A DNA stretch of 64,000 nucleotides from Sphingopyxis sp. BSN-002 (GTDB taxonomy: Bacteria; Pseudomonadota; Alphaproteobacteria; Sphingomonadales; Sphingomonadaceae): positions 868,001 to 932,000 of the forward strand of contig NZ_CP091804.1 of the NCBI RefSeq assembly GCF_022024275.1, written 5' to 3'. This document shows positions 8,775 through 15,853 of the stretch, piece by piece. Position 1 is the first letter of the stretch; each line of letters begins with the position of its first letter. The notes under the pieces are model-generated. The model saw only the letters and a program-made list of their open reading frames with translations, ran no database searches and was not told the origin of the DNA. The position numbers and the translations under genes are program-made.

Positions 8775-9536
8775 TTATTTCTTCGGCGGCGGCGGCACGT
8801 TGACCAGCCACCAGTCGAACGTCGTCGCACCGAGCTTCGCGTCCGGCCCGGTCACAAGCGAATCCCTGTCGAGCTTCACGCTGAAATAGGTCGCGTCGGG
8901 ATCGGCAACGACAGGGTGCGGGTCGCTGTCGAAGGCGAGGACCTTCGCGACGATCTCGTCCATCGGATATTTCTGCGGCCCGCCGATCTCGACGATGCCG
9001 TTCGCCGGTTCGGCCAGCGCGATCGCGGCGACGGCATCGGCGACGTCTTCGGCGGCGATCGGCTGGATCAGCGCGTGCGGCAGGCGCACCGTGCCGTCGA
9101 TGATCGCCGACTGGCCGATTCCGCGCAGGAATTCCATGAACTGCGTCGCGTGGACGATCGTATAGGGAATGCCGCTGCCGCGGATCAGCTCTTCCTGTGC
9201 GTGCTTGCCGCGAAAATAGCCGCTGCCCTGCAGCTTCTCGGTGCCGACGACCGACAGCGCGATATGATGCTTCACGCCCGCCGCCTGTTCGGCCGCGGCG
9301 ATGTTCTTGCCCGCGGTGGTGAAGAAGTCGATCGCGGTCTTGTCGTCGAACGCCGGCGAATTGGCGAGGTCGACGACGACCTCGGCGCCCGCCAGCGCCT
9401 CGGCCAGCCCTTCGCCGGTCAGCGCATTGACGCCGGTCGCGGGCACCGCGGCGATCGCCTGATGCCCTTTGTCGGTAAGCTTCTTGACGACTTTCGAGCC
9501 GATGAGCCCGGTTCCGCCGATTACCACGATCTTCAT
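8775..9536 (-). CDS. NmrA-like NAD(P)H-binding atypical SDR (paralogue 2)
   Basis: 253 residues, Rossmann fold with GGTGLIGSK at residues 8-16 and segments shared with the last gene of the operon (5741-6490): GEGLAEALAGAEVVVD, IPYTIV, and IVEIGGPQKYPMDE. The closest general description is NmrA family/NAD(P)H-binding protein; substrate unknown. It is the first gene of the operon, with AAAGGCAAGATC as the ribosome site and the promoter region at 9537-9937 upstream. Confidence 0.85.
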   Translation of the reverse strand: MKIVVIGGTGLIGSKVVKKLTDKGHQAIAAVPATGVNALTGEGLAEALAGAEVVVDLANSPAFDDKTAIDFFTTAGKNIAAAEQAAGVKHHIALSVVGTEKLQGSGYFRGKHAQEELIRGSGIPYTIVHATQFMEFLRGIGQSAIIDGTVRLPHALIQPIAAEDVADAVAAIALAEPANGIVEIGGPQKYPMDEIVAKVLAFDSDPHPVVADPDATYFSVKLDRDSLVTGPDAKLGATTFDWWLVNVPPPPKK

Positions 9537-9937
9537 GATCTTGCCTTTCCCTGATGCGACGCCAGTCGCGTCCGATGCATCGAAAGCTATCGGAGGGCCG
9601 GTGCGTGATGGAGGCCCGAGTGGTGCAAAAGCCAGTGTACCATGAACGCCGCACTCCCGGCGGCTTGGTACAATGCGCCGGGCATATCTCGCATCTTATC
9701 CCGACAGGCTTCCGCACCGAAAAGGGGCACGAGACGGATCGCGGCCTCCTCCGCCGGTCCGTCTCGCCACCCCTCGGACCGCGCTGCGGACCCTTGTGGA
9801 GCCGTGTCAATCGGACGCGACAGGGATGATGAACATGGGGATTTTTCCGGTTTCTCCTCATGGCCGACGAATTGGCAGGCGAGCATCCCACCTGTCCGGC
9901 TCCACCGCTTTTGCCGGGATGCCCGTCCGCGCCGGCT
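9537..9937. promoter_or_regulatory. Upstream region of stress operon with inverted GTACCA boxes
   Basis: This 401-bp stretch carries no convincing gene; open frames here are arginine-rich shadows. It contains an inverted pair, AGTGTACCA at 9634-9642 and TTGGTACAA at 9665-9673, about 100-135 bp before the operon start. The first half is identical to the box at 2634-2642 beside the MocR gene, suggesting shared control. Confidence 0.45.
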
Positions 9938-10609
9938 TCAGGGTTCGCCTTCGCCCAGCATATAGTCGGCCACGCTATAGGAGTGGCTGGCCTGATACGC
10001 ATTCCTGCCGCGGTTCATGTAGGTCAGGTTGAACCTCCGGATCGCGCGCAATGCGCGCGGGGCGGTCAGAAACGCCCGGATCGACGCGGCGCTTCGTACC
10101 CTGACGACGAAAAGATCCCGGCTGCCGGGGCACGAATAATCCACGTCATCGGGCGCGCCCGCCAGTTGCCCGGGAAGCTCCCCGTCGATCGCTTCGGGCG
10201 CAAACGACCGGTCGATCGTGAAATCCGAAAGATGGAGGATGAACCGCGCACGAAGATCGTCGCCATCGGCGTACAGGGTGAACAACTCCATCCAGCTTGC
10301 ATTGACGCGTACCAGAGGCTTGTCGGAGGACGACGGGAGGCACGAGACCGACCAGTAGGCGCGCTCGGTCGCGCGCGGCACGGGAATGCAGGTCCGGCCG
10401 TACAGCTCCAGAATGGCGAACAGTGCGGGCGCCTGCGGCCGGCGAAGCAGTTTCTCGAAGCGGGACGCATATCGCATCCGTTGCTCGATCGAATCCTCGC
10501 GCTCCTCGGCGTCGGCCGGCACCACGGCGCCCTCCAGCCACGCCTCCTGATCCCCGATATCTAGAAACTGGCGCAGCCCCTTCGGGCTCTGGCTGAACTT
10601 GCTGCTCAT
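9938..10609 (-). CDS. Conserved-looking hypothetical protein
   Basis: 223 residues, not recognised. No signal peptide, no membrane helix, a mixed alpha/beta composition with several WSVS, FTLYADGDDL and VADYMLGEGE segments and a single Cys pair far apart. Codon use is ordinary for the window and the frame is the only one with balanced composition. The ribosome site before the ATG at 10609 is weak. It is oriented with the stress operon but separated from it by 401 bp, so it is probably an independent unit. Confidence 0.6.
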   Translation of the reverse strand: MSSKFSQSPKGLRQFLDIGDQEAWLEGAVVPADAEEREDSIEQRMRYASRFEKLLRRPQAPALFAILELYGRTCIPVPRATERAYWSVSCLPSSSDKPLVRVNASWMELFTLYADGDDLRARFILHLSDFTIDRSFAPEAIDGELPGQLAGAPDDVDYSCPGSRDLFVVRVRSAASIRAFLTAPRALRAIRRFNLTYMNRGRNAYQASHSYSVADYMLGEGEP

Positions 10610-10789
10610 GTCGCCGGAATGCGCGACATGCGCCCGATCTTCAATAGCGGCGGGATCGGTCCCGGAAGACGATCGGGGCTCCCGTCCGGTCGCAAGCTGG
10701 TAATTCTGGCACTAGGTCCGGCCGCCAAAGCCGCTATCATGCAGGCTGCAACGTGATGGCAGAACGGAAGAAAAAGGGAGACAGGCGGT

Positions 10790-11770
10790 ATGGCGATCAG
10801 GACGCGGATTACGGAAAGGTTCGGGATCGAGACCCCGATCATCATGGGCGGGATGACGGGCGTGGGTTACGGCCCGCTGGTGGCGGCAGTCGCCAATGCC
10901 GGGGCGCTGGGCTTCATCACCGCGCACATGTACCCGAGCGGGCAGGCGCTGTTCGACGAGATCGAGGCGACGCGCAAGCTGACCGACAAGCCCTTCGGCG
11001 TGAACCTCACCCTGCTGCCGTCGATCAACCCCATCCCCTATGACGAATATCGCGAGGCGATCATCGCGAGCGGGATCACGATCGTCGAGACCGCGGGCCG
11101 CGCCCCGACCGATCATCTGCCGCGCTTCAAGGAAGCCGGCGTCACCGTCATCCACAAATGCACCTCGGTGCGCCATTCGGCGTCGGCGGTGAACAAGGGC
11201 GTCGACATGATCAGCATCGACGGCTTCGAATGCGCGGGCCACCCGGGCGAGGACGATGTCGGCCTCGTCGTGCTGTTGCCCGCGACGGTCGACGCCCTGC
11301 CCGATACCCCGATCATCGCCTCGGGCGGCATGGCCGACGGGCGCAGCCTCGTCGCCGCGCTCGCGCTGGGCGCCGATGCGGTCAACATGGGCACGCGCTT
11401 CTGCGCGACTGTCGAGGCAGTGATCCACCAGAATGTGAAGCAGCGCATCGTCGATGCCACCGAGCTCGATACGGTTCTGGTCGGCCGTACCTTGCGCAAC
11501 ACCGCGCGCGTCGCAAAGAATGCGGTGTCGGTCGAGGTCGCCGAGATCCAGCGCGACCCGACCAAGACCTTCGACGATGTCCGTCACCTGATGGCCGGTG
11601 TCCGCGGCCGCGAGAATGTGCTCCGCGACGGCGACGTCGACGGCGGCATCTGGACCAGCGGCCAGAGCCAGGCGCTCATCCACGACATCCCGACCTGCGC
11701 CCAGCTCGTACAGAACATCATGGAACAGGCCGAACGCGTGCGGGAGCGGCTGACGCAATCACAGGAATAG
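10790..11770 (+). CDS. Nitronate monooxygenase / 2-nitropropane dioxygenase family flavoprotein
   Basis: 326 residues, TIM-barrel FMN protein. The start region TRITERFGIETPIIMGGM, the ECAGHPGEDD loop with a probable catalytic His, and the phosphate-binding IIASGGMADGRS and GADAVNMGTRF segments match NAD(P)H-dependent flavin oxidoreductases of the NMO type. It oxidises nitronates or acts as a quinone reductase in relatives; the real substrate is unknown. GGGAGACAGGCGGT precedes the ATG. It stands alone, followed by a GC-rich hairpin. Confidence 0.88.
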   Translation: MAIRTRITERFGIETPIIMGGMTGVGYGPLVAAVANAGALGFITAHMYPSGQALFDEIEATRKLTDKPFGVNLTLLPSINPIPYDEYREAIIASGITIVETAGRAPTDHLPRFKEAGVTVIHKCTSVRHSASAVNKGVDMISIDGFECAGHPGEDDVGLVVLLPATVDALPDTPIIASGGMADGRSLVAALALGADAVNMGTRFCATVEAVIHQNVKQRIVDATELDTVLVGRTLRNTARVAKNAVSVEVAEIQRDPTKTFDDVRHLMAGVRGRENVLRDGDVDGGIWTSGQSQALIHDIPTCAQLVQNIMEQAERVRERLTQSQE

Positions 11771-11782
11771 GAAAGACCGGAA

Positions 11783-11811
11783 GCCTGCGGACCGCTCGGG
11801 TGTCCGCAGGC
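11783..11811 (+). terminator. Hairpin after nitronate monooxygenase gene
   Basis: GCCTGCGGAC (11783-11792), a 9-nt loop, and GTCCGCAGGC (11802-11811) form a perfect 10-bp stem 12 bp after the stop. There is no U-run, so it is a hairpin of terminator position rather than a canonical intrinsic terminator. Confidence 0.4.
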
Positions 11812-11879
11812 ACGACTCGCCGAAAGGCCCGGCAAGGACGGTCCTTTAATCGAAGCGCGCGATATATGGGGGAAACCCC

Positions 11880-11965
11880 TGGTGGACAGGGCTGGATTCG
11901 AACCAGCGTACGGAAAACCGGGCAGATTTACAGTCTGCTGCCTTTAACCACTCGGCCACCTGTCC
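11880..11965 (-). tRNA. tRNA-Tyr (GTA anticodon)
   Basis: 86 nt reading on the minus strand from GGACAGG to CCTGTCC-ACCA; the acceptor stem pairs perfectly and the CCA end is encoded. The anticodon stem-loop CAGACTGTAAATCTG gives anticodon GTA. A long variable arm (class II) and GGTTCGAATCC T-arm fit tRNA-Tyr. Confidence 0.97.
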
Positions 11966-12043
11966 TTGGGGCCCGCTTTGGGAAGCGGTCCAATGGCGAA
12001 ACGAGGCTTGCCTGTCAATGGCAGTCATGGGAAAGGCGCGCGC

Positions 12044-12814
12044 ATGAGACAATTTTCCCGTCACCGCCGCCCGCAGGGCCCGGGCCCGCGCGGTCAGGCC
12101 GTCCGTTTCTGGGGCCGCCACGCCGTCTTCGCCGCGCTCGCCAATCCCGAACGCACCGTCAAGCGCATCTGGGGCACCCGCGAAGCGCTGGGCCAGCTCG
12201 ACCTGCCGCCGGTGGTTCCGATCACCTACGCCGATGTCGCCGACCTCGCGCGGCTCGTCGCGCGCGACGCGCCGCATCAGGGACTCGTGATCGAGGTCGA
12301 TCCGCTCGAGGAAATCTATCTCGGCGACCTGCTGCAGCAGGAAGTCGATACGGAAAGCCGGCGCCCGCTCGTCGTCCTCGATCAGGTCACCGACCCGCAC
12401 AATATCGGCGCCGTGCTCCGCTCGGCGGCAGCCTTCGACGCCGCCGCGATCATCACGCAGGATCGCCACAGCCCGCCTGAAAGCGGCGTCATCGCACGCT
12501 CGGCGTCGGGCGCGCTCGAAACCGTGCCGTGGGTCCGCGTCGTCAACCTGTCGCGCGCGCTCGAGGAGATTGCCGAGGCGCAATATTGGCGGATCGGGCT
12601 GATGGGCGACACCGAAACGACGCTGGGCGAGACGCTCGACGGCAGCAAGGTCGCGCTGGTGCTCGGCTCCGAAGGCGACGGCATGCGCCACAACGTCATG
12701 GAACATTGCGACGTGCTGGCAAAGCTCCCCATCTCGCCGCGGATGGAGAGCCTCAATATCTCGAACGCCGCAGCGATCGCGCTCTACGCGGTCGCAACGG
12801 CGGGCGTGTCATAG
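12044..12814 (+). CDS. rlmB: TrmH-family 23S rRNA (guanosine-2'-O)-methyltransferase
   Basis: SpoU/TrmH-type SAM-dependent ribose methyltransferase with a trefoil-knot (SPOUT) fold. Seen: N-terminal substrate domain (RFWGRHAVFAALANPERTVKRIW), then motif 1 DQVTDPHNIGAVLRSAAAF, motif 2 ALVLGSEGDGM and motif 3 PMSP-like ISPRMESLNISNAAAIALY. The family member RlmB modifies G2251 of 23S rRNA. I chose the ATG at 12044 (256 aa); the frame is open to 11966, beside the tRNA, but the earlier starts would add an unlikely basic stretch and lie in the tRNA promoter region. It diverges from tRNA-Tyr. Confidence 0.88.
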   Translation: MRQFSRHRRPQGPGPRGQAVRFWGRHAVFAALANPERTVKRIWGTREALGQLDLPPVVPITYADVADLARLVARDAPHQGLVIEVDPLEEIYLGDLLQQEVDTESRRPLVVLDQVTDPHNIGAVLRSAAAFDAAAIITQDRHSPPESGVIARSASGALETVPWVRVVNLSRALEEIAEAQYWRIGLMGDTETTLGETLDGSKVALVLGSEGDGMRHNVMEHCDVLAKLPISPRMESLNISNAAAIALYAVATAGVS

Positions 12815-12818
12815 CGCC

Positions 12819-13133
12819 CTAGAGATAGTCGACGAACTTGCCGTTCGCGGCATAGCCAAAGACTCGAAAGCCTTCCGCAGTCTCCTCGCCCGGCACATGG
12901 ATTGACCGTAGCGCGTCCCCGACGCGCTGCCGCATCGCCTCATCGGTGGCGAAGATATCGACATGGACGATATCGGCATATCCGCCATCGCGGAAATGAT
13001 GGAACCATTCCGTGTCGCGGCTCGACTGATATCCGTTGGTCGACAGCGTACTCCACGCCGGAGTCGGGTCCAGCGCGTACATCGCAAGCCGAAGCTCGTC
13101 CCATTTGGTATTGTTCATGACGGGATTGCGCAT
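12819..13133 (-). CDS. Small DUF6678-like hypothetical protein
   Basis: 104 residues. The N-terminal NNTKWDELRLAMYAL followed by a WFHHFRDGGYADIVHVDI core resembles DUF6678 small cytosolic proteins of unknown function; I am only moderately sure. GGGACGAG lies before the ATG at 13133; an internal ATG five codons on is an alternative. It starts 18 bp after the ferredoxin stop and so is probably co-transcribed with it. Confidence 0.65.
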   Translation of the reverse strand: MRNPVMNNTKWDELRLAMYALDPTPAWSTLSTNGYQSSRDTEWFHHFRDGGYADIVHVDIFATDEAMRQRVGDALRSIHVPGEETAEGFRVFGYAANGKFVDYL

Positions 13134-13151
13134 GGGCTCGTCCCGCCTGCC

Positions 13152-13469
13152 TCAGTCCTCGGCGGCGATCCGCACGCGGAGGCCGTCGAGCGCATCGCTG
13201 AACGGGATCTGGCACGACAGGCGCGAATTGTCGTCGCGGTCGGTCGTCGAATCGAGCAGGTCGTTCTCGTCCTCGCTCATCGCCGGCATAGCGCCCTTGT
13301 CGCCGCCCTCGATATGAACATGGCACGTCGCGCACGAGCAGCAGCCGCCGCACAGCGCCAGCAGCTCGTCGAAGCCCGCGTCGCGGATATTTTCCATCAC
13401 GGTCAGGCTGGTATCGCCCTCGATCTCATGCTCGGTCCCGTCGCGCGTCACCACAATCAGCTTGGCCAT
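13152..13469 (-). CDS. 2Fe-2S ferredoxin, adrenodoxin type
   Basis: 105 residues. The cluster ligands are visible as C-x5-C-x2-C in the LCGGCCSCATC segment plus a later Cys in SRLSCQIPFSDALDGL, the adrenodoxin/putidaredoxin pattern. Small soluble electron carrier for P450s, Rieske oxygenases or Fe-S assembly. The ATG at 13469 has GAGGG upstream; the longer frame (20 extra residues) has no start signal. Two extra Cys in the loop (CGGCC) are a minor oddity. Confidence 0.92.
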   Translation of the reverse strand: MAKLIVVTRDGTEHEIEGDTSLTVMENIRDAGFDELLALCGGCCSCATCHVHIEGGDKGAMPAMSEDENDLLDSTTDRDDNSRLSCQIPFSDALDGLRVRIAAED

Positions 13470-13572
13470 GCTAATCCCTCGTAGCTTCTTTGTTGGAGGC
13501 GCTATGTCGTGCGTTGCGCGGCAAATCAAGCGTTGCTAGTGATAGCCTCCGGAACAAAAGGAGAATATGCCG

Positions 13573-14190
13573 ATGGGCCTCAGCCAGCAGCAGTTGAACG
13601 CCGGAATCGACGCGCTGGCGGAGCGCGACGCCAATTTCGCGCGCGCGCTCGGCAACGCCGGCTATCCCGAACCGCGCATCCGCGACCGCGGCTATCCCAC
13701 GCTGCTCCGCACGATCGTCGGCCAGCAGGTCAGCGTCGCCGCGGCGAACTCGATCTGGAACAAGCTCGAGGCGGGGTTCGGCGAGGGCTGTCCGGCCGAA
13801 GTGATGGCGGCGGCCGAATTCGACGCGCTGCGCGCCTGCGGCCTGTCGGCGCAGAAGCAAAGCTATGCCAAGAGCCTCGCGCAGCTCGTCGTCGACGGCG
13901 AGCTCGACTTCGCCTCGCTTCCCGCCGATGACGAGGAAGCGATCGCGCTGCTCACCAAGGTCAAGGGGATCGGCCGCTGGTCGGCGGAAATCTATCTCCT
14001 CTTCGCCGAGGGCCGCCCCGATATCTGGCCCGCAGGCGATCTTGCGGTGCAGGAGGCCGTCGGCCGCATCCTGTTGCTCGGCGCCCGCCCGAGCGAGAAA
14101 GCCGTGCGTGAGCTCGCCGAACCCTGGCGCCCCCACCGCGGTGCCGCGGCGATCTTCAGCTGGCACTGCTACAATATGGACGTGATCTGA
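13573..14190 (+). CDS. DNA-3-methyladenine glycosylase II (AlkA-like)
   Basis: HhH-GPD base-excision glycosylase of about 205 residues, smaller than E. coli AlkA because it lacks the N-terminal beta domain. The helix-hairpin-helix is KVKGIGRWSAEIYLL, followed by the PAGDLAVQEAV segment whose Asp is the expected catalytic residue. It removes alkylated purines from DNA. Two ATGs are possible: 13567, only 3 nt from AAGGAG, and 13573, 9 nt away; I prefer the second. Confidence 0.88.
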   Translation: MGLSQQQLNAGIDALAERDANFARALGNAGYPEPRIRDRGYPTLLRTIVGQQVSVAAANSIWNKLEAGFGEGCPAEVMAAAEFDALRACGLSAQKQSYAKSLAQLVVDGELDFASLPADDEEAIALLTKVKGIGRWSAEIYLLFAEGRPDIWPAGDLAVQEAVGRILLLGARPSEKAVRELAEPWRPHRGAAAIFSWHCYNMDVI

Positions 14191-14224
14191 TAAGGGAGCC
14201 GCGAAACACCGAACGGAGATTCGC

Positions 14225-14626
14225 ATGACCACCACCCGCGACATCGTCACCGCCTATTACGCCGCCTTCAATGCCGGCGACACCGACGCGATGCTCGCGC
14301 TCGTCGCCGACGACATGCGTCATGACGTCAATCAGGGCGAACCGCGCCACGGCAAGGCGCTGTTCGCCGAATTCAACGCGCATATGACCCGCTGCTACCG
14401 CGAGCAGCTCACCGACATGGTGATCTTTGCCGAGGGCGATCGCGCCGCTGCCGAATTCATCGTGGGCGGCACCTATCTCGCAACCGACGAGGGGCTGCCC
14501 GAAGCGAGCGGCCAGACCTACCGCCTGCCCGGCGGCGCGTTCCTGTCGGTCGATGCCGATGGGCTGATCGACCGCGTCACCACCTATTATAATCTGCAGG
14601 ACTGGCTGAAGCAGGTCGGCGCATGA
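14225..14626 (+). CDS. SnoaL/NTF2-like protein (ketosteroid isomerase-related)
   Basis: 133 residues with the NTF2-like cone fold pattern: AYYAAFNAGDTDAMLALVADDMRHDVNQGE, then FNAHMTRCYREQ and a final strand with DRVTTYYNLQDWLKQV. Matches the ketosteroid isomerase-related family (SnoaL-like); substrate unknown. Its stop overlaps the start of the following GNAT gene (ATGA), so they are translationally coupled. Confidence 0.85.
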   Translation: MTTTRDIVTAYYAAFNAGDTDAMLALVADDMRHDVNQGEPRHGKALFAEFNAHMTRCYREQLTDMVIFAEGDRAAAEFIVGGTYLATDEGLPEASGQTYRLPGGAFLSVDADGLIDRVTTYYNLQDWLKQVGA

Positions 14627-15210
14627 CGATCGGCGTCGCGCCGGTCACCGGTACGGGGCTGGTCGACGTCATCCCCGCCCTCGCCCGGCTGCGCATTATG
14701 GTGTTCCGCGACTTCCCCTATCTCTACGATGGCGACGCGGCCTATGAAGCCGGCTATCTCGCCGATTTTGCCGCCGCCGACGGCGCGGTGATCGTCGTCG
14801 CGCGGGATGGCGAGCGGATCGTCGGCGCCGCCACCGCCGCGCCGCTTGCCACGCAGGACGCCGCATGGCAGGAGCCGCTGGCCGCCGCCGGCTTCGACAT
14901 CGGCCGCACCTTCCATTTCGGCGAATCGGTGCTGCTCGACAACTATCGCGGCCAGGGCATCGGCCACGCCTTTTTCGACCATCGCGAAGCGCAGGCCCGC
15001 AAACATGGCGCCTCGCACGCCGCTTTCTGCAGCGTCGTACGCGCTGCCGATCACCCTGCCCGTCCCGTCGGTTACCGCGCCCTCGACGCCTTCTGGCGCG
15101 GGCGCGGCTATGCGCCGCTGGACGGCGTCACGGCATCGTTCGACTGGAAGACTGTCGGCAGCGCAGTCGAAGAACCGCACCGGCTCCAATACTGGACGCG
15201 CAGCCTCTGA
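14623..15210 (+). CDS. GNAT family N-acetyltransferase
   Basis: 195 residues. The acetyl-CoA binding motif is VLLDNYRGQGIGHAFFDHRE (R/Q-x-x-G-x-G/A type), with a preceding strand ESVLL and following strands of the GNAT fold. Substrate unknown. Starts inside the stop of the SnoaL-like gene and converges on the next gene with a 4-bp gap. Confidence 0.88.
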   Translation: MTIGVAPVTGTGLVDVIPALARLRIMVFRDFPYLYDGDAAYEAGYLADFAAADGAVIVVARDGERIVGAATAAPLATQDAAWQEPLAAAGFDIGRTFHFGESVLLDNYRGQGIGHAFFDHREAQARKHGASHAAFCSVVRAADHPARPVGYRALDAFWRGRGYAPLDGVTASFDWKTVGSAVEEPHRLQYWTRSL

Positions 15211-15214
15211 CCCT

Positions 15215-15739
15215 TCAGGGCGCCTCGCGCACGAGCACCAGCGACGACGGTTCGGCGGCGTCGCCGCGGCGGTAGATTTCCGACCGGACAATGCGGTCGG
15301 GAGCCGCGAGATCGAACCGCAGATCGTGGAGATAGGATTCTCCCGCATCGAGGTCGGTCGCGTCGCTGAACGAAAAGACGGGCTTGCCCGATACCGCCTC
15401 CCGGGCGAGCCGCAGGCGCGGCTGGTTTCCCTGCGGGCAATAATGGGTGGCGACGAGGCTCGCCCCGTCGCGGTGATAGAGGGTCAGCGAATGGGGCTGG
15501 CCCGCGCGCTCCCAGCTTTCGACGATCACCGTACCTCCTGCCGTCAGCGAAAAGCGGATGCGCAGGGTGGAGTCGGGCCTGTCTGCGATCCGCCAGACCC
15601 CGGCAAGCGAAGCAAGCTCGCCAAATGCCTCGGCCGCCCGGTCCGGCGCCACCGCCGGTGAGGCCGCGACCTCGCCTGCCGCGGCGGGAACGCTCGCGAC
15701 GAGAGACAGGAAAACGGCCGGAGAACAGATCCTTATCAT
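15215..15739 (-). CDS. Exported lipocalin-like hypothetical protein
   Basis: 174 residues from the ATG at 15739, which begins a signal peptide (MIRICSPAVFLSLVASVPAAAG). The mature part has the LAGVWRIADRPDSTLRIRFS start seen in small beta-barrel (lipocalin/DUF1579-like) proteins, with a WESW/LTLYHRDG and GNQPRLRL pattern. Function unknown; periplasmic by inference. The longer frame to 15790 runs into the terminator of the upstream gene and is rejected. Confidence 0.7.
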   Translation of the reverse strand: MIRICSPAVFLSLVASVPAAAGEVAASPAVAPDRAAEAFGELASLAGVWRIADRPDSTLRIRFSLTAGGTVIVESWERAGQPHSLTLYHRDGASLVATHYCPQGNQPRLRLAREAVSGKPVFSFSDATDLDAGESYLHDLRFDLAAPDRIVRSEIYRRGDAAEPSSLVLVREAP

Positions 15740-15793
15740 CGCGCGCTTATCGGACGGGCGTCGGCGCGTGTCGATACCTGTCCGCACCACAAC

Positions 15794-15825
15794 GAAAAAG
15801 GCCGGGTGGATCGCTCCACCCGGCC
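15794..15825 (-). terminator. Intrinsic terminator of the trigger factor gene
   Basis: Reading the minus strand, GGCCGGGTGGA (15825-15815), loop GCGA, TCCACCCGGCC (15810-15800), then TTTTTCG. An 11-bp perfect stem with five Us, 29 bp downstream of tig: a textbook rho-independent terminator. Confidence 0.9.
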
Positions 15826-15853
15826 TTCCCTGCGTAGCTCGTAAAAGCCAGGC

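Noticed and set aside
8299..10002. 567-codon minus-strand frame
   Set aside because: Runs through three real genes and the promoter region in a different frame, with an Arg-rich composition.
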